NCBI GenBank assembly: GCA_018398815.1
Contig: CM031609.1
Location: forward strand, 36,341,909 to 36,405,908
Direction: 5' to 3'
From: Conus ventricosus
Taxonomy: Eukaryota > Mollusca > Gastropoda > Neogastropoda > Conidae
Length of the DNA: 64,000 bases
Shown in pieces: positions 33,197 to 43,815 of the stretch. Within the stretch, counting starts at the first letter, position 1; each line of letters begins with the position of its first letter. The position numbers and the translations under genes are program-made. The notes beneath the pieces were generated by a model. The model saw only the letters and a list, made by a program, of their open reading frames with translations. It was not told where the DNA came from and did not search any database.

Positions 33197-35487
33197 CACC
33201 AATTTTAGACATTCAGTTTTTTTTCTGCAGCACATCCGGTATTTGGGTAATCACTTCTTTTACAAAAGTACAGATTTTTAAAAAAATAAAATAAAATTGG
33301 TTAAGATTGGCAGCTTTGCACCAGCTTAAAAAACAAAACAAAAACAACAAAAAAACAGAAAACCTGCAGAAATAAGTGAACATGGCAAAGAGACCGATGA
33401 CTAGCCCACATATCCTTCATGATTTTATGATAAAATAAACAAAAAAGAAAATTCCAGTAAGTAATTTGCAGTGTACTTTAAACATTTTCCTTTCCCTGCT
33501 TAACTTTTAAGCATATGAGCAGCTGAATGAAATTGAGATCCAGCTGCTGCCAACTGGGAATTTGTTAGTTCATGTTATTTTGATTTAACCTACAAATAAC
33601 ATCAGGGTTAAACATTTCAAAGCCTGTGAACCGATGTCTACATAAGCGGTGTAAAACTTGTTTCCTCCACCACCAACGAAAAGTTCATCGAGATTTATAT
33701 CAATCACACAAGCTACGCTACTAACAAACAAATCTTTCATCAACATACCATCCACAGTTAAACAGAAAGGAAAGCAGGTGTTGAACATGATCTGTAAAAG
33801 GACAAAAAGCACTTTGGTATTTACACAGCCCTAAGCCCCCTTGCATGCAACACTACATCCACTGCACATTGTGTACCCACTTGCTGGACACTTGAACAAA
33901 GCACGGTAGCCTGCTCATGGCTGGTACTGGTAAAGTCCCCCCTATTCATGCTGTAGGCTGATTTACAACCTACGATCCATCCCTGTGCAAGCTGCAACAA
34001 AGCCCAAGTCTTCTGACCACACTTTCAGCTGATAGCATGAAGGTGTTGCCTTTCACATCTTCCAACAGAATTCAGTGTCTCTGGTCTTTTGACTGTAATT
34101 TAACCACCAATTTAAGGCTTGGCCTGTTCAGATGCTATGCTTGATATCTGAATGGATCAGTCTGAAAAGCTGATCTTATCCCATGAATCAAGTACATCAT
34201 TTTATTGACCAAAAAATTGCACAAAACAAAATAAAGAAACAGATCAAATGAAACCGTCCCCGATGCATCTTGCTGCCAAATATCGCCATTGTTATGGGCC
34301 GGAACGGGAGAAAAGGATCTGGGAAAATAATAGCTAGGCTGAGAGAGAGTTGAAGCAAAGGAACAAAAAGTAGTTACTAGGCCACCAAAGATGTAAGAAA
34401 AAACAAATGTTCTTCATTTGTTCGACGGTCTAGTAGCCCAATATTTTGTTCACTTGGAAAAACAAATCTCAATAATTTTGACAATCTTTTTCTATCGCTT
34501 CAGCAACCCTGTCACAGCATTTGATCAAGATGACTCTTTCACACACACACACACAAAGATGCACAGACCAAACAAAATGGGCCGACTTGTCCACGAAAAT
34601 AAATATCAAAAACTGGGATGAGGAAAAGCACAAAACTATGTAACACATTTCTGAAGAGTAATGTATAAAGAACAAAAAAATATACTAACAATTATGGTTC
34701 ATGTTCTAATTTTGTAGAAGTATATAGATTCCAATTTCAGAGCTTGTTTTCCGAACAGACAGAAAGTACCACAAAAAAAAATGATTGAAATGACACACGT
34801 AGTAAATATATAGTATACTTTTCTTTTTTTTTTTCCCTTCACGGACAAGTGAAGTCACGATTGATGACATTGATCACCATTCTGCACCATGCACATATAC
34901 GTCACCTTATTCATAGATTAATGGCTAAACATTATAAATTTGAGCTTGAAACTTTATTTCATAAGTGGTCAGTGTGCAAAACAACTCACTCTCACTCCCT
35001 TTTTTCTCTTTCTCCCCTCTCTCTCTGTACCCTCTTAATCAATCACATACAGACAATAAAGTTCAGACACTCATTTGTTTCCCAGACATCAAGTAAGTTT
35101 GACACAGGTGGCAACAAACTCTTGAACAACTCCACTGCCAAAAGACACCAAACAGTACATAACAAGAGATGTGCCCAAACTGGCAACCACTGCTTGAAGA
35201 GTGCCGGATTCTGCCCCTCCCTCTCTCTCTACCACTGACAGCACAGAACCAGCGCTGATATCAAAACCAAATGAACAGCACAACTTTATTCATAAATATT
35301 ATCATCACAATTGTTATCATCACTACAAAGTCTAGAAACAAATGAGCTCAGCTACATTTGTGTTAAAATGTAAAACAAAAAAAGCACTCGCCTTGGCAAA
35401 TTACCATCATGACTACAGCCCTAAATGTGTGTGAATCGCTGCAACAGCATAAACCTCACGCCGTTGGCAATTGTGTTTACTCACCTA

Positions 35488-35621
35488 CAGTCTGATTCCC
35501 TTTGTGCTTTTAATGTAACCTGTGACTAAGAGCTGACAGTTTCATAGTTTATAACAGTCTGATTCCCTTTGTACTTTTAATGTAACCTGTGACTAAGAGC
35601 TGACAGTTTCATAGTTTATAA
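35488..35621 (+). repeat. 67-bp direct tandem duplication
   Basis: The unit begins cagtctgattccctttgt and ends catagtttataa. The two copies (35488-35554, 35555-35621) differ at one base (g versus a at unit position 19). Recent duplication, non-coding. Confidence 0.95.
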
Positions 35622-37511
35622 TGAGTATCATTAACCAGAAACAGTTCTCAACCACACACACAGCACCTACTTAATCATCAAGCTTATGATTAAGTTCCAA
35701 GATTATTGTAGGTATCATGACCAAGTCATGGCACTTCTACTTCTGTGCAAGTGCTTACTGCAGCGGATATCCTTTTCTTTTTATTCAAAATAATTTCACG
35801 TTACTCTTAATTAGTATTGCCCAGCAGGGCTTTTTCAGGCTTCTGCTCAAGGATGAAAAGTCCAGTGGTGCAAGAAAGACAATGTACAATTATGGATATA
35901 TTTACATGACATCTATTGCAAGATAACTAATCTATCAATGTTCTTGAGGTGGATAAAAGGTGCTGCGGGCATCACGCATTCCCCTTAGCTTTTTTCCTTC
36001 TTCTTTTGCCCCAGTGTACGAAACAAAAAACATGAAATATGTTTGAAAGGATCAAAAGAAAACAAACAGACTCTAATGAAACTGACTATATCGGCATAAA
36101 GACACTGCAGAATACACAGTGTCTACCCTCAACAATTAATACACCTTCACCTCCTACAGACTGAAGTGAGTATGGACTTGCTATAACAAAGACATACAAA
36201 GAAATGAATGGACTACAAAGGCAGAAAGTACGCAGATGACAACAGAGCAACATACACAATAAAGCAGAGTTTTAAAAAATGTAACAGAAAAGGAGGAATT
36301 ACTTGTACAGAATTTCCAAAAGGTGAGGATACAATTTAAACTGAAAGAACCTCCGTTATCCTCGTGGGGACGACCATCACGCCAACCCACTTCGCCAAAG
36401 TGTAATGCATCATTTTCATCTTGATCTAAACCTCCTCCGTCTGATTAGAAATCTAATGACTTGCTTTGTTTTCCACATTCTAAAAATCTTCCAGATATAG
36501 AACTTACTCTACAATATGACACAGCATTAAAATCACTAGAGGTATTCATATAATACAGATACTGTAATGAAAACTCACCATGTTTTTCTATTTCAAACAG
36601 TAAAAGTACAAATTCACCAATTAACCAGATTTCTCAACACTACATACAACATGTTTTTTCATTAAAATCATTTATCATGAATCAAAGAAGAAGAAAAAGA
36701 AGAAAAATGCATTTACAAAAAACCAACATCACACAAAGTAGATGGGGGGGAAGGTACAAAAATACTTAAATACAGATACACAAATAAAGACAAAAAGAGG
36801 GAGAGAGAGAGATGTTCCGGGTGAAGGAACAAGCTGAAGACGAGCTAGGAATCAATCCATGTGAGAAGGAACTTCAGTTAGTCGGGAATGAGGTCCTTTT
36901 GCTTCATCACTCACCACATTCTATACAACATCAAACATCATTATCATCACTTGCACAATTCACACCATACTAACTGCCTACACCCAGGAGGGAAAAATCA
37001 CCCCGGCCATTTTGATCCAACAATAATTTTTGACAACTTTTAAGTTTTTGACATATAGTACAATAAACCCTGTTCCCCTTTCTTGAAAAAAAAAAGACAA
37101 ATACAGATAAAACTTCTGACATCATACAACGAAAAATCTGCATGTAGGGGGGTGTAGTGTCTGCATATGCATGTGGGTGTCTCACAAATTCTCCATGAAA
37201 ATATGACATATTTTTTTCTACATATATATATATATATGTAGAAAACCAAAAAACAAAAAGCGCTGTTTTTCTATAAAGAGGGAAAGAAAGAAACTGCAGT
37301 TGTTCCATGAAGCACATAACATCAACAAGTGCATTTGTGTGCATGTTGTGGCAAGGAAAGAAATCAAAAGAAACACCCAATCACCCTTACTGGACATTCC
37401 TTACACACACACACACAGACAGACTCGACACAATCAACTCCCCTGTTACATATGCTCACATACACACATTTACACACACACACACTCTGACATTACCCAA
37501 CTCAGCCTGCA

Positions 37512-37679
37512 TCACTTGTTCTTGATTTCCGCTCGAACACGCTTTGTCACCCGTCCACAGGATATGCCCACAATGAAGATGATGGCGATGATCGTGAACA
37601 TGACCACCATAAAGTAATTCTTGGAGGGGGAGGACATGACAGAGTCGTAAATCTCTCCAAAGCTCTCAGGAGGGGCCAC
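37512..37679 (-). CDS. GLG1: GLG1 last exon: luminal stem, transmembrane helix and short cytoplasmic tail
   Basis: Read on the minus strand, the exon starts at acceptor CAG|GTGGCC and gives VAPPESFGEIYDSVMSSPSK. A hydrophobic helix follows (FMVVMFTIIAIIFIVGI), then CGRVTKRVRAEIKNK and a TGA stop at 37514-37512. The pattern SPSKNY-TM-CGR(V/I)TKRV is the conserved C-terminus of Golgi apparatus protein 1 (GLG1, also MG-160, ESL-1, CFR-1). That protein is a type I Golgi membrane protein that binds FGFs and E-selectin in vertebrates. The exon is 168 nt and phase 0, joining YAAQ of the previous exon. Its acceptor follows a (TG)n tract rather than a normal pyrimidine tract. Confidence 0.95.
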   Translation of the reverse strand: MAPPESFGEIYDSVMSSPSKNYFMVVMFTIIAIIFIVGISCGRVTKRVRAEIKNK

Positions 37680-37680
<1 letters not shown>

Positions 37681-37727
<47 letters not shown>

Positions 37728-37735
37728 ACACACTG
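37681..37735. repeat. (CA)n microsatellite abutting the GLG1 last-exon acceptor
   Basis: On the transcribed (minus) strand this is (TG)n followed directly by GTGTGCAG and the exon. UG-repeats beside 3' splice sites are known binding sites for CELF and TDP-43 family splicing regulators. The role here is inference. Confidence 0.85.
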
Positions 37736-38226
37736 CTGCATGAAAACTGCGAAACACTGTACAAATACAGATAAAACCAAGCCGTGCACACACAACATAA
37801 TAGTCACCATTCCACAAAAACTGCAAAACATTGTACACATACAAGTAAAACTATCAGTGTTGGCATCTGTAAGCCTTTACGACTGACAACCAAGTTCTCC
37901 AGATTCCTTGGGACACCAAGAGTTCTAAATACATGGTGGGAAAAAACTGACTTCTGAAACAGAACCCAGAGATGTTAGACCCATGATTTACAGTTCTACT
38001 TTTGCAAAAGAAAAACAAACAAACAGAGATAGCTGCCGAGTTTGTGACAACTTCTGTTGAAAATCTATAACTGTGTTGGTTTTATTTGGTTGGTAGTTGA
38101 ACTTCTCTTTGTCATCACGGTTTAGGTTTCAGAGTTTCAGAGTTGTTCCAATTCAGGAATACACCCTAACAGACTTGGATTCCACTCCCCATCCCAATGC
38201 CTACTCCCTCCCTGCCCTCTCCACAT

Positions 38227-39070
38227 CAGGCATGAAAGTGACCTGCAGTAAAAAAAAAAAGGCTGAAAAATCGGCGGGGGTCTGGGGGCCACCGTAGGCC
38301 CCCAGTGGGGCCCAGGGGCAACGCCCCGGCGGGGGTCAGGGGGCAGAGCCCCTGAAGCTGAAGCTTTTTTTATGAAATAAAAGGCCTAAAACTGCAAATA
38401 AACCCCTATTTCAGCGCTGTTAAGAAGGGCAAATAAGCCACATTTTCATGTTTTCAGTAATGAAAATAATACTTCAAAAGATCATATAATAATATACTTT
38501 TATATGTGCATACTGACTCATTCACTCGCATTATTTTGTGTTATTTTATTTTTACTTTTTAACATGCGCGCTGGTGACCTACTCATTTTTGAGTGAACCA
38601 GTATTTTAGGAAGAAGAAGAAGAAAACAATGAGGCAGCCTTCATCACAACATTGATTCAGTCGGTCAATCTTTCCACATGGAACACAAAATGCAGCGCCT
38701 TTTTCGTCTAATTTGCGAAACACATCGCCAACTCGAACATCGTCCACTTCCTGGTCTAGCCAGTCCCACCTCCAATCGTTTCTCATCCCCTTTTTTTTGG
38801 CGTGAAATCGCGACGCGCTTGACAAACTTCGGCAATTTAACGATGTCCGACAGGCGCGAAAAGACCGGATGTTGATTGACGGCAGAAGTGACCGGTTGAC
38901 TCTTTTGAGAATAACAAATTGCCCAAATGGGAATAGCATCGAACGAAAGTTTATTTCAGGATTTTTCTTTTCTATTTTTTTTTTTTTTTGGGCGGCACAT
39001 TTTTTGGGGGGGGCGGGAGATGAAACAAATGGGCGGAAAATCCGCCTTAGGCGGACGAATTTCATGCCTG
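38227..39070 (-). mobile_element. Non-autonomous hAT-like element with transposase first-exon remnant, 5-bp flank CACAT
   Basis: The ends are CAGGCATGAAA and TTTCATGCCTG, with CACAT on both sides (38222-38226, 39071-39075). On the minus strand near 38780-38640 it reads RNDWRWDWLDQEVDDVRVGD and then FRKLDEKGAAFCVPCGKID. This resembles the first exon of the complete hAT element at 47.4 kb (NPWRWEWMEK ... MRKILAPGLPFCSLC). Next to one end are CG-rich palindromic blocks (ggggcccaggggcaacgccc, gggggcagagcccc). A short piece of a LINE 3' end (about 38530-38610) lies inside. It sits in the last GLG1 intron. Confidence 0.7.
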
Positions 39071-39458
39071 CACATGCAATCAACTTCCTCCCTATACAAA
39101 CAGAAAGGGAAAAACTGTGGAAAGAAGGAAACAACAATTTGGCACTGAAAACTGTGGGTAGTCTTTCTTGGCATCAAAAATCGTCAAAGAAATTCTGTAA
39201 TCAGCTATTTCAAATAGGAATTTCCTCACATGTGAGAAACATCCCCCATGTCCTTGTCTTCCAATCAATCATTTGGCCCAGCATGTGCCAGACAATAGGT
39301 GCACGCACAGCAACAGTGAAGCATGTCAACAGGTGAAAACATCCACCATCACAGCAACTTCTCTTCACAATACACTCTAGTCTACACACAGGTGTGCCGC
39401 TGTTGCAGGCAAACACCTGAAATAAAATAACCTACTAACAGACGGAAACAGCTCCTAC

Positions 39459-39565
39459 CTGTGCTGCATACTCCCACATCTCTTTTCGCTTCCTCAGCAT
39501 CTCTCGGCAGTGACCAGTCATGGCTCTGGGATCCTCATCCAGGAAGGACAACAAACAGGACATCT
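39459..39565 (-). CDS. GLG1: GLG1 penultimate exon: end of the last cysteine-rich repeat
   Basis: The minus-strand acceptor is TTTCAG|AG and the donor is CAG|GTAGGA. With one base from the previous exon it reads QMSCLLSFLDEDPRAMTGHC, then EMLRKRKEMWEYAAQ. This matches the GLG1 region where an MSCL motif opens the last half-repeat and a (I/E)MWxYAA segment precedes the membrane stem. The Cys residues are those expected of the family. It is 107 nt, entering in phase 1 and leaving in phase 0, which agrees with both neighbours. Confidence 0.93.
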
Positions 39566-40239
39566 CTGAAACAATCCCAGCCCTCCTCATCACAACACAA
39601 GACCAATGAACTGCGTATCAGCACTCGCTGGACACCCCTACCCACCCACCTTTCTTTATCACATACAAAAAAAACAAGAATATGGATATCACCCCTAGTC
39701 CCCTGTGAAGTCCTAGTCCTTCCTATCAAATAACAAACCCAATGAAACTGACATTAGCCTTAGTCCTCTTAAAATCCCAATCCCCCTGATGTCCATCAAA
39801 AATAAAACAAGAACAGGTCTGTTTGCACTGGTCAGACTAAAATCTCACCCTGCCCAAAAAAAAACGCCACGGAAACTGGTGTCAGCCCGGGTTGGCCTGA
39901 AATCTCTGCCCTTCCTGTCATTAGAATTTAAAAGGATTGGCCATTTCCTGCACAAAAGAAAACTACGTCCCATGCTTGACATTTTGTTTTTTTGTTTGTT
40001 GCTTTTTCTGTTTCTGACAATAGACTTTTCCTATGGCATATCATCACATCTGCACAGACACCTTAATCCTTGGTAGATTCTGGCCCTACAGGCAGGCCTG
40101 TAAAGCCTGCAGAAGAACCAACTATCTTCCTTGGCAGCATACAGACAATGTCACACACATTCAGTTAAAAAAAAAAAAACCATTCCTCTGCTGATCCCTG
40201 GGCTACTCCTGCACGAAGGGTTAAAAAGCAGCTACTCAC

Positions 40240-40507
40240 GCCTGCCTTGTCCCGCGTTGACCTGTCTGCACAGAGTGAGGAGGTCCTGCTGGCATGCCGT
40301 GTGCAGGAGGGGGTCGACGTTCACGTCCACATGGCTCTCCGCCAGCAGGTTGGCCACTTCACGACGACACTCGCTGTTCTCAATCTTACGCTCGCTGAGC
40401 TTCGTCTTGAGGCACTCGATGATCCTGCCATGACCGGCGTCAGCAACGTTCATGTTCTCCACACCCTCTCCTGCTTCCATCATGTCCTTGCTGCAGAGTC
40501 GAGGGAT
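40240..40507 (-). CDS. GLG1: GLG1 exon: cysteine-rich repeat
   Basis: The minus-strand acceptor is CCACAG|ATC and the donor is AGGC|GTGAGT. It reads IPRLCSKDMMEAGEGVENMN, then GRIIECLKTKLSERKIENSEC, then VDVNVDPLLHTACQQDLLTL and CRQVNAGQGR. The spacing of Cys residues and the DPLLHTAC..D...C signature are those of the GLG1 cysteine-rich repeat (Pfam PF00839), which is luminal in the Golgi. It is 268 nt, entering in phase 0 and leaving in phase 1. The frame is intact with no homopolymer break, unlike the plus-strand gene. Confidence 0.95.
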
Positions 40508-40944
40508 CTGTGGAAGATGAGGCCATGAACAGTTCACGTATTTCTTTTTCACCCAACCAACATGTTCTTTAGATATTTCAACATTTCTTCTCTCTGCCAC
40601 TAGCAAGCCAACATGCAGTGTCTGCAAGCAAGGACCCCAATTCTAGCCCAATTACCTTCACCAATGAAGACCTACGACAACATCCCATGTTTTTCCTTTG
40701 GCATTCTATTGATGTAAACCTCCAAATCTGTATTCTTTTTTCCTTTTCTTCGCTGTCTTAGCATGCGTGCCCTCTCAACTCCTGAGCTGCTCATTCTGGC
40801 TCTGACCATACACACCCAAGTTCACTTTCACAGGAAGAGGCAACCTACCAGAAGAGACACTGCTTTGTTACCCAGTGACTTTGGCAGTGTTTAGTGGTGC
40901 CAGCCTGATCCAACATACACCACACACAACCTACCAAGTCCACT

Positions 40945-41828
40945 TGTGATCCTGTAACATTTGATACAGATCCACACCACTGTTAGGGGAGGGGGGGGGT
41001 ATCCAACCCTGTAACATCTGATACAGATCCACACCACTGTTTGAGGGTGGAGGGGAGGTATCCAACCCTGTAACATCTGATACAGATCCACACCACTGTT
41101 TGAGGGAGGAGGGGAGTTATCCAACCCTGTAACATCTGATACAGATCCACACCACTGTTTGAGGGTGGAGGGGAGTTATCCAACCCTGTAACATCTGATA
41201 CAGATCCACACCACTGTTTGAGGGAGGAGGGGAGTTATCCAACCCTGTAACATCTGATACAGATCCACACCACTGTTTGAGGGTGGAGGGGGGTTATCCA
41301 ACCCTGTCACATATGATACAGATCCACACCACTGTTTGAGGATGGAGGGGAGTTATCCAACCCTGTCACATATGATACAGATCCACACCACTGTTTGAGA
41401 GAGGAGGGGAGTTATCCAACCTGTAACATCTGATACAGATCCACACAACTGTTTTGAGGAGGAGGGGAGTTATCCAACCCTGTAACATTTGATACAGATC
41501 CACACCACTGTTTGGGGGGGGGGGGGGGGGTCCAAGCCTGTAACATTTGATAGAGATCTATACCCTGTTTGGGAGGGTGTTATCCAACTCTGTAACATTT
41601 GATGCAGATCCACACCACCGTTTGGGGGGGGAGGGGGGGTGTTAATCCTGTAACATTTGATACAGATCCACACCCTGTTGGGGGGGGGGGGGGGGGGGGG
41701 TATCCAACCAGTAACATTTGATGCAGATCCACACCACTGTTTGGGGGGGGGGGGGGGGGGGATCCAACCCTGTAACATTTGATACAGATCCACACCACTG
41801 TTTGGGGGGGGGGGGGGGGGGGGGGGGG
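40945..41828 (+). repeat. G-rich minisatellite, block 1 (~54-65-bp units)
   Basis: Each unit is of the form tatccaaccctgtaacatttg, atacagatccacaccactgt, then a G-rich tail. About 15 units are present. Early units carry a varied gaggg.ggagggg tail and later ones a pure G-run of 10 to about 22. Frames read Cys/Tyr/Pro repeats on the minus strand and are not genes. The G-runs could form quadruplexes. Confidence 0.95.
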
Positions 41829-43541
41829 TCAGGAAAGCGAGGCTGGAGAAACCCAGGCTGATCCTCATAACCCCGTGGTGGCCGACCCAGTCTTGGTTCC
41901 CAGACCTCAAGTCCCTCACTCACGTTCCACCTCTACGGCTCAGCCCTCGGTGGGACATGTTGAGACAACCCCGTTCGGGTCTTCCTCACTCCAATCCCAA
42001 GAGGCTTCGCCTACATGCGTGGCTGCTATGCCAGCCCAACTGCGAACATCTTCATCCACTCCCCACTCGGACAGGCCCCAGTCCGTCCTAGACACTCTAG
42101 CCGGGGCAGGGGCCTCTCAGGGATTGAGGGACTTAGCCTCGGCATCTCGCAGAGCCGGCACCGAGTCCCTCTACAATTACCGGTGGGAGAAATGGGTAGC
42201 CTGGTGCTTAGATAACTCGGTTCCCCAGGACTGCCCCTCCAACATCCAGATAGGCAATTTCCTCTCCCACCTATCTTCCTCACTTAAGCGGTCAGCTAGC
42301 TCCATTCGGGGCTACAGATCGGCTATCTGTACCACCATTCGCCAACTGGGCGGCCCGTCTTTTGACAATGACTTCCTGCTCAGAGAGGTCTCTAGAGGAG
42401 TTGCTCTACGGGAAGCCCAGTCCCCTAGGCGCATCCCCCTTTGGGACCTTTCCATCGTCCTCGACGCCCTCAGAAAGCCCCCTTTTGAACCCATTACATC
42501 TATTCCCTTTGACCTTCTCTCTTTTAAGACCACCTTTCTCCTCGCCCTGGCCTCGGCCAGAAGACGAAGTGAGATCCACGCCCTCAGCGGTGATCCCAGA
42601 GATATCGCCTTCCACAGGGACGGCTCTGTTTACCTCAAGTTCCTTCCAGAGTTCTTAGCTAAAAATCAGGAACCGGGCACCCCCTCTCCCTCCTTCGTCA
42701 TCCGCTCCCTGACGGATATCTTGGGAAAGGGAGAGAAATCTGGACACATTAACCTTTGCCCTGCTAGGTGTCTCAGATACTACTGGGAGCGCACTCGCCC
42801 CAGGCGCACCTCCAGAGGCGACTCCTTATCTCACTCAACCCCAACAATACTAGAGACATCTCGGCGGGATCTATCTCTAGATGGCTCTCCAAGACGGTGA
42901 GATCTGCCTACGCTCAGGCGCACAAGGATCTCCCTGCCCAATCACCCAGGGCCCACGAGGTCAGAGCACTGTCCACTTCCACGGCGCTCCAGTACTCTGT
43001 CCCCGTGCGCAATCTCCTGGAGGCAGCCTACTGGGTTCGGAAAATCCCTTCATTAACTTCTACTTGAGGGATATCCGCATGACCAGAGCTGACGGTTCTA
43101 AAGGGATCTCCTTTGTGGCGGCCAATGCAGCCATACCGGCCAACCCCGAGAACCACTAGGGCGCTCGCCCTCCTCCGATTCCTTTAAATTCTGCTATGGT
43201 CTGACATGGTACAGTATATGACGCCAAAATGGGGAGTTTGTGTTATACTCCCTGTTTGGCTAATATACTTACCATGTCAGACTCTAATGCCCTCCCTACC
43301 TTCCCCTCTAGCGCAAAGGTTCTCGGGGTTACCTTGCGCACAGGCCTCGCTGAATGAGGTAGAAGAAGTTGACACTGGCTTCTTCCGGAGGCGGAAGTGG
43401 GGTGACGTCACGTGACTGTCTTATGACTGCATTGGCCACGGATAAATTCGGCCTGACAGAGCTGGCTAACTGCCGTTGAATGCTATGGTCTGACATGGTA
43501 AGTATATTAGCCAAACAGGGAGTATACACAAACTCCCCATT
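41829..43541 (+). mobile_element. DIRS-type retrotransposon fragment (RT/RNase H end, tyrosine recombinase, right end)
   Basis: Immediately after the minisatellite, one frame reads LITPWWPTQSWFPDLKSL, then GLPHSNPKRLRLHAWLL, which is the end of a DIRS RT/RNase H ORF. An overlapping frame holds the recombinase. After its stop comes a right-end structure: 43229-43280 is the inverted complement of 43490-43540 (51 of 52 positions), and a 19-bp direct repeat (gctatggtctgacatggta) sits at 43193 and 43482. Inverted and complementary ends are characteristic of DIRS elements. The 5' two-thirds is missing, so this copy is not autonomous. Confidence 0.85.
42028..43159 (+). pseudogene. DIRS tyrosine recombinase (frameshifted)
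   Basis: The first in-frame ATG gives MPAQLRTSSSTPHSDRPQSV. An N-terminal SAM-like part follows (YRWEKWVAWC, RSASSIRGYRSAICTTIRQL). The catalytic domain shows the first Arg in LALASARRRSEIHAL, then HEVRALSTSTAL (H-x-x-R) and the nucleophile Tyr in NFYLRDI near 43062. Two frame changes are needed. One is near 42800-42830 (one base less). The other is at GGG in ctactgggttcgg near 43030 (one base more). After these the domain runs to a stop at 43159. All key residues survive, so only small indels stand between this and an intact domain. Confidence 0.8.
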
Positions 43542-43552
43542 TTTTTTTTTTT

Positions 43553-43646
43553 GGGGGGGGGGGTATCCAACCCAGTAACATTTGATGGAGATCCACACCA
43601 CTGTTTGGGGGGGGGGGGGGGGGGGGGTATCCAACCCAGTAACATT
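43553..43646 (+). repeat. G-rich minisatellite, block 2
   Basis: One full unit (tatccaacccagtaacattt..tggagatccacaccactgt plus G-run) and the start of another, cut off at aacatt by the hAT insertion. The array resumes in phase at 47617. Confidence 0.9.
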
Positions 43647-43815
43647 CAGGGGTGGGAACTGGTAACAAACAAAAAAGAGGAAATCTAGGGGGGTCGGGGC
43701 GCCCCCGAAAATTTTTTTTCTTAAGGATGCATATCTGTGCAATCTGGTGTATTTTGGGCAAATAAATGAAACATTCAGGGAGCATAAAATATGTTTTTTT
43801 TGGGCACGGTTTCAT

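Larger units (their letters stand above)
29938..37511. other. Long stretch without recognised exons, possibly GLG1 3' UTR and flank
   Basis: It lies immediately downstream (leftward) of the GLG1 stop codon. It contains a G-run at about 31037-31059, a C-run at about 33165-33194, AT-rich hairpins near 32.5 and 37.2 kb and a 67-bp duplication at 35.5 kb. Otherwise it is unique, moderately AT-rich sequence. Short ORFs are not supported. How much of it is transcribed as 3' UTR cannot be told from sequence. Confidence 0.4.

Noticed and set aside
40891..41183. Minus-strand ORFs 'MDNSPPPSNSGVDLYQML' type
   Set aside because: Translation of the minisatellite; unit-periodic.
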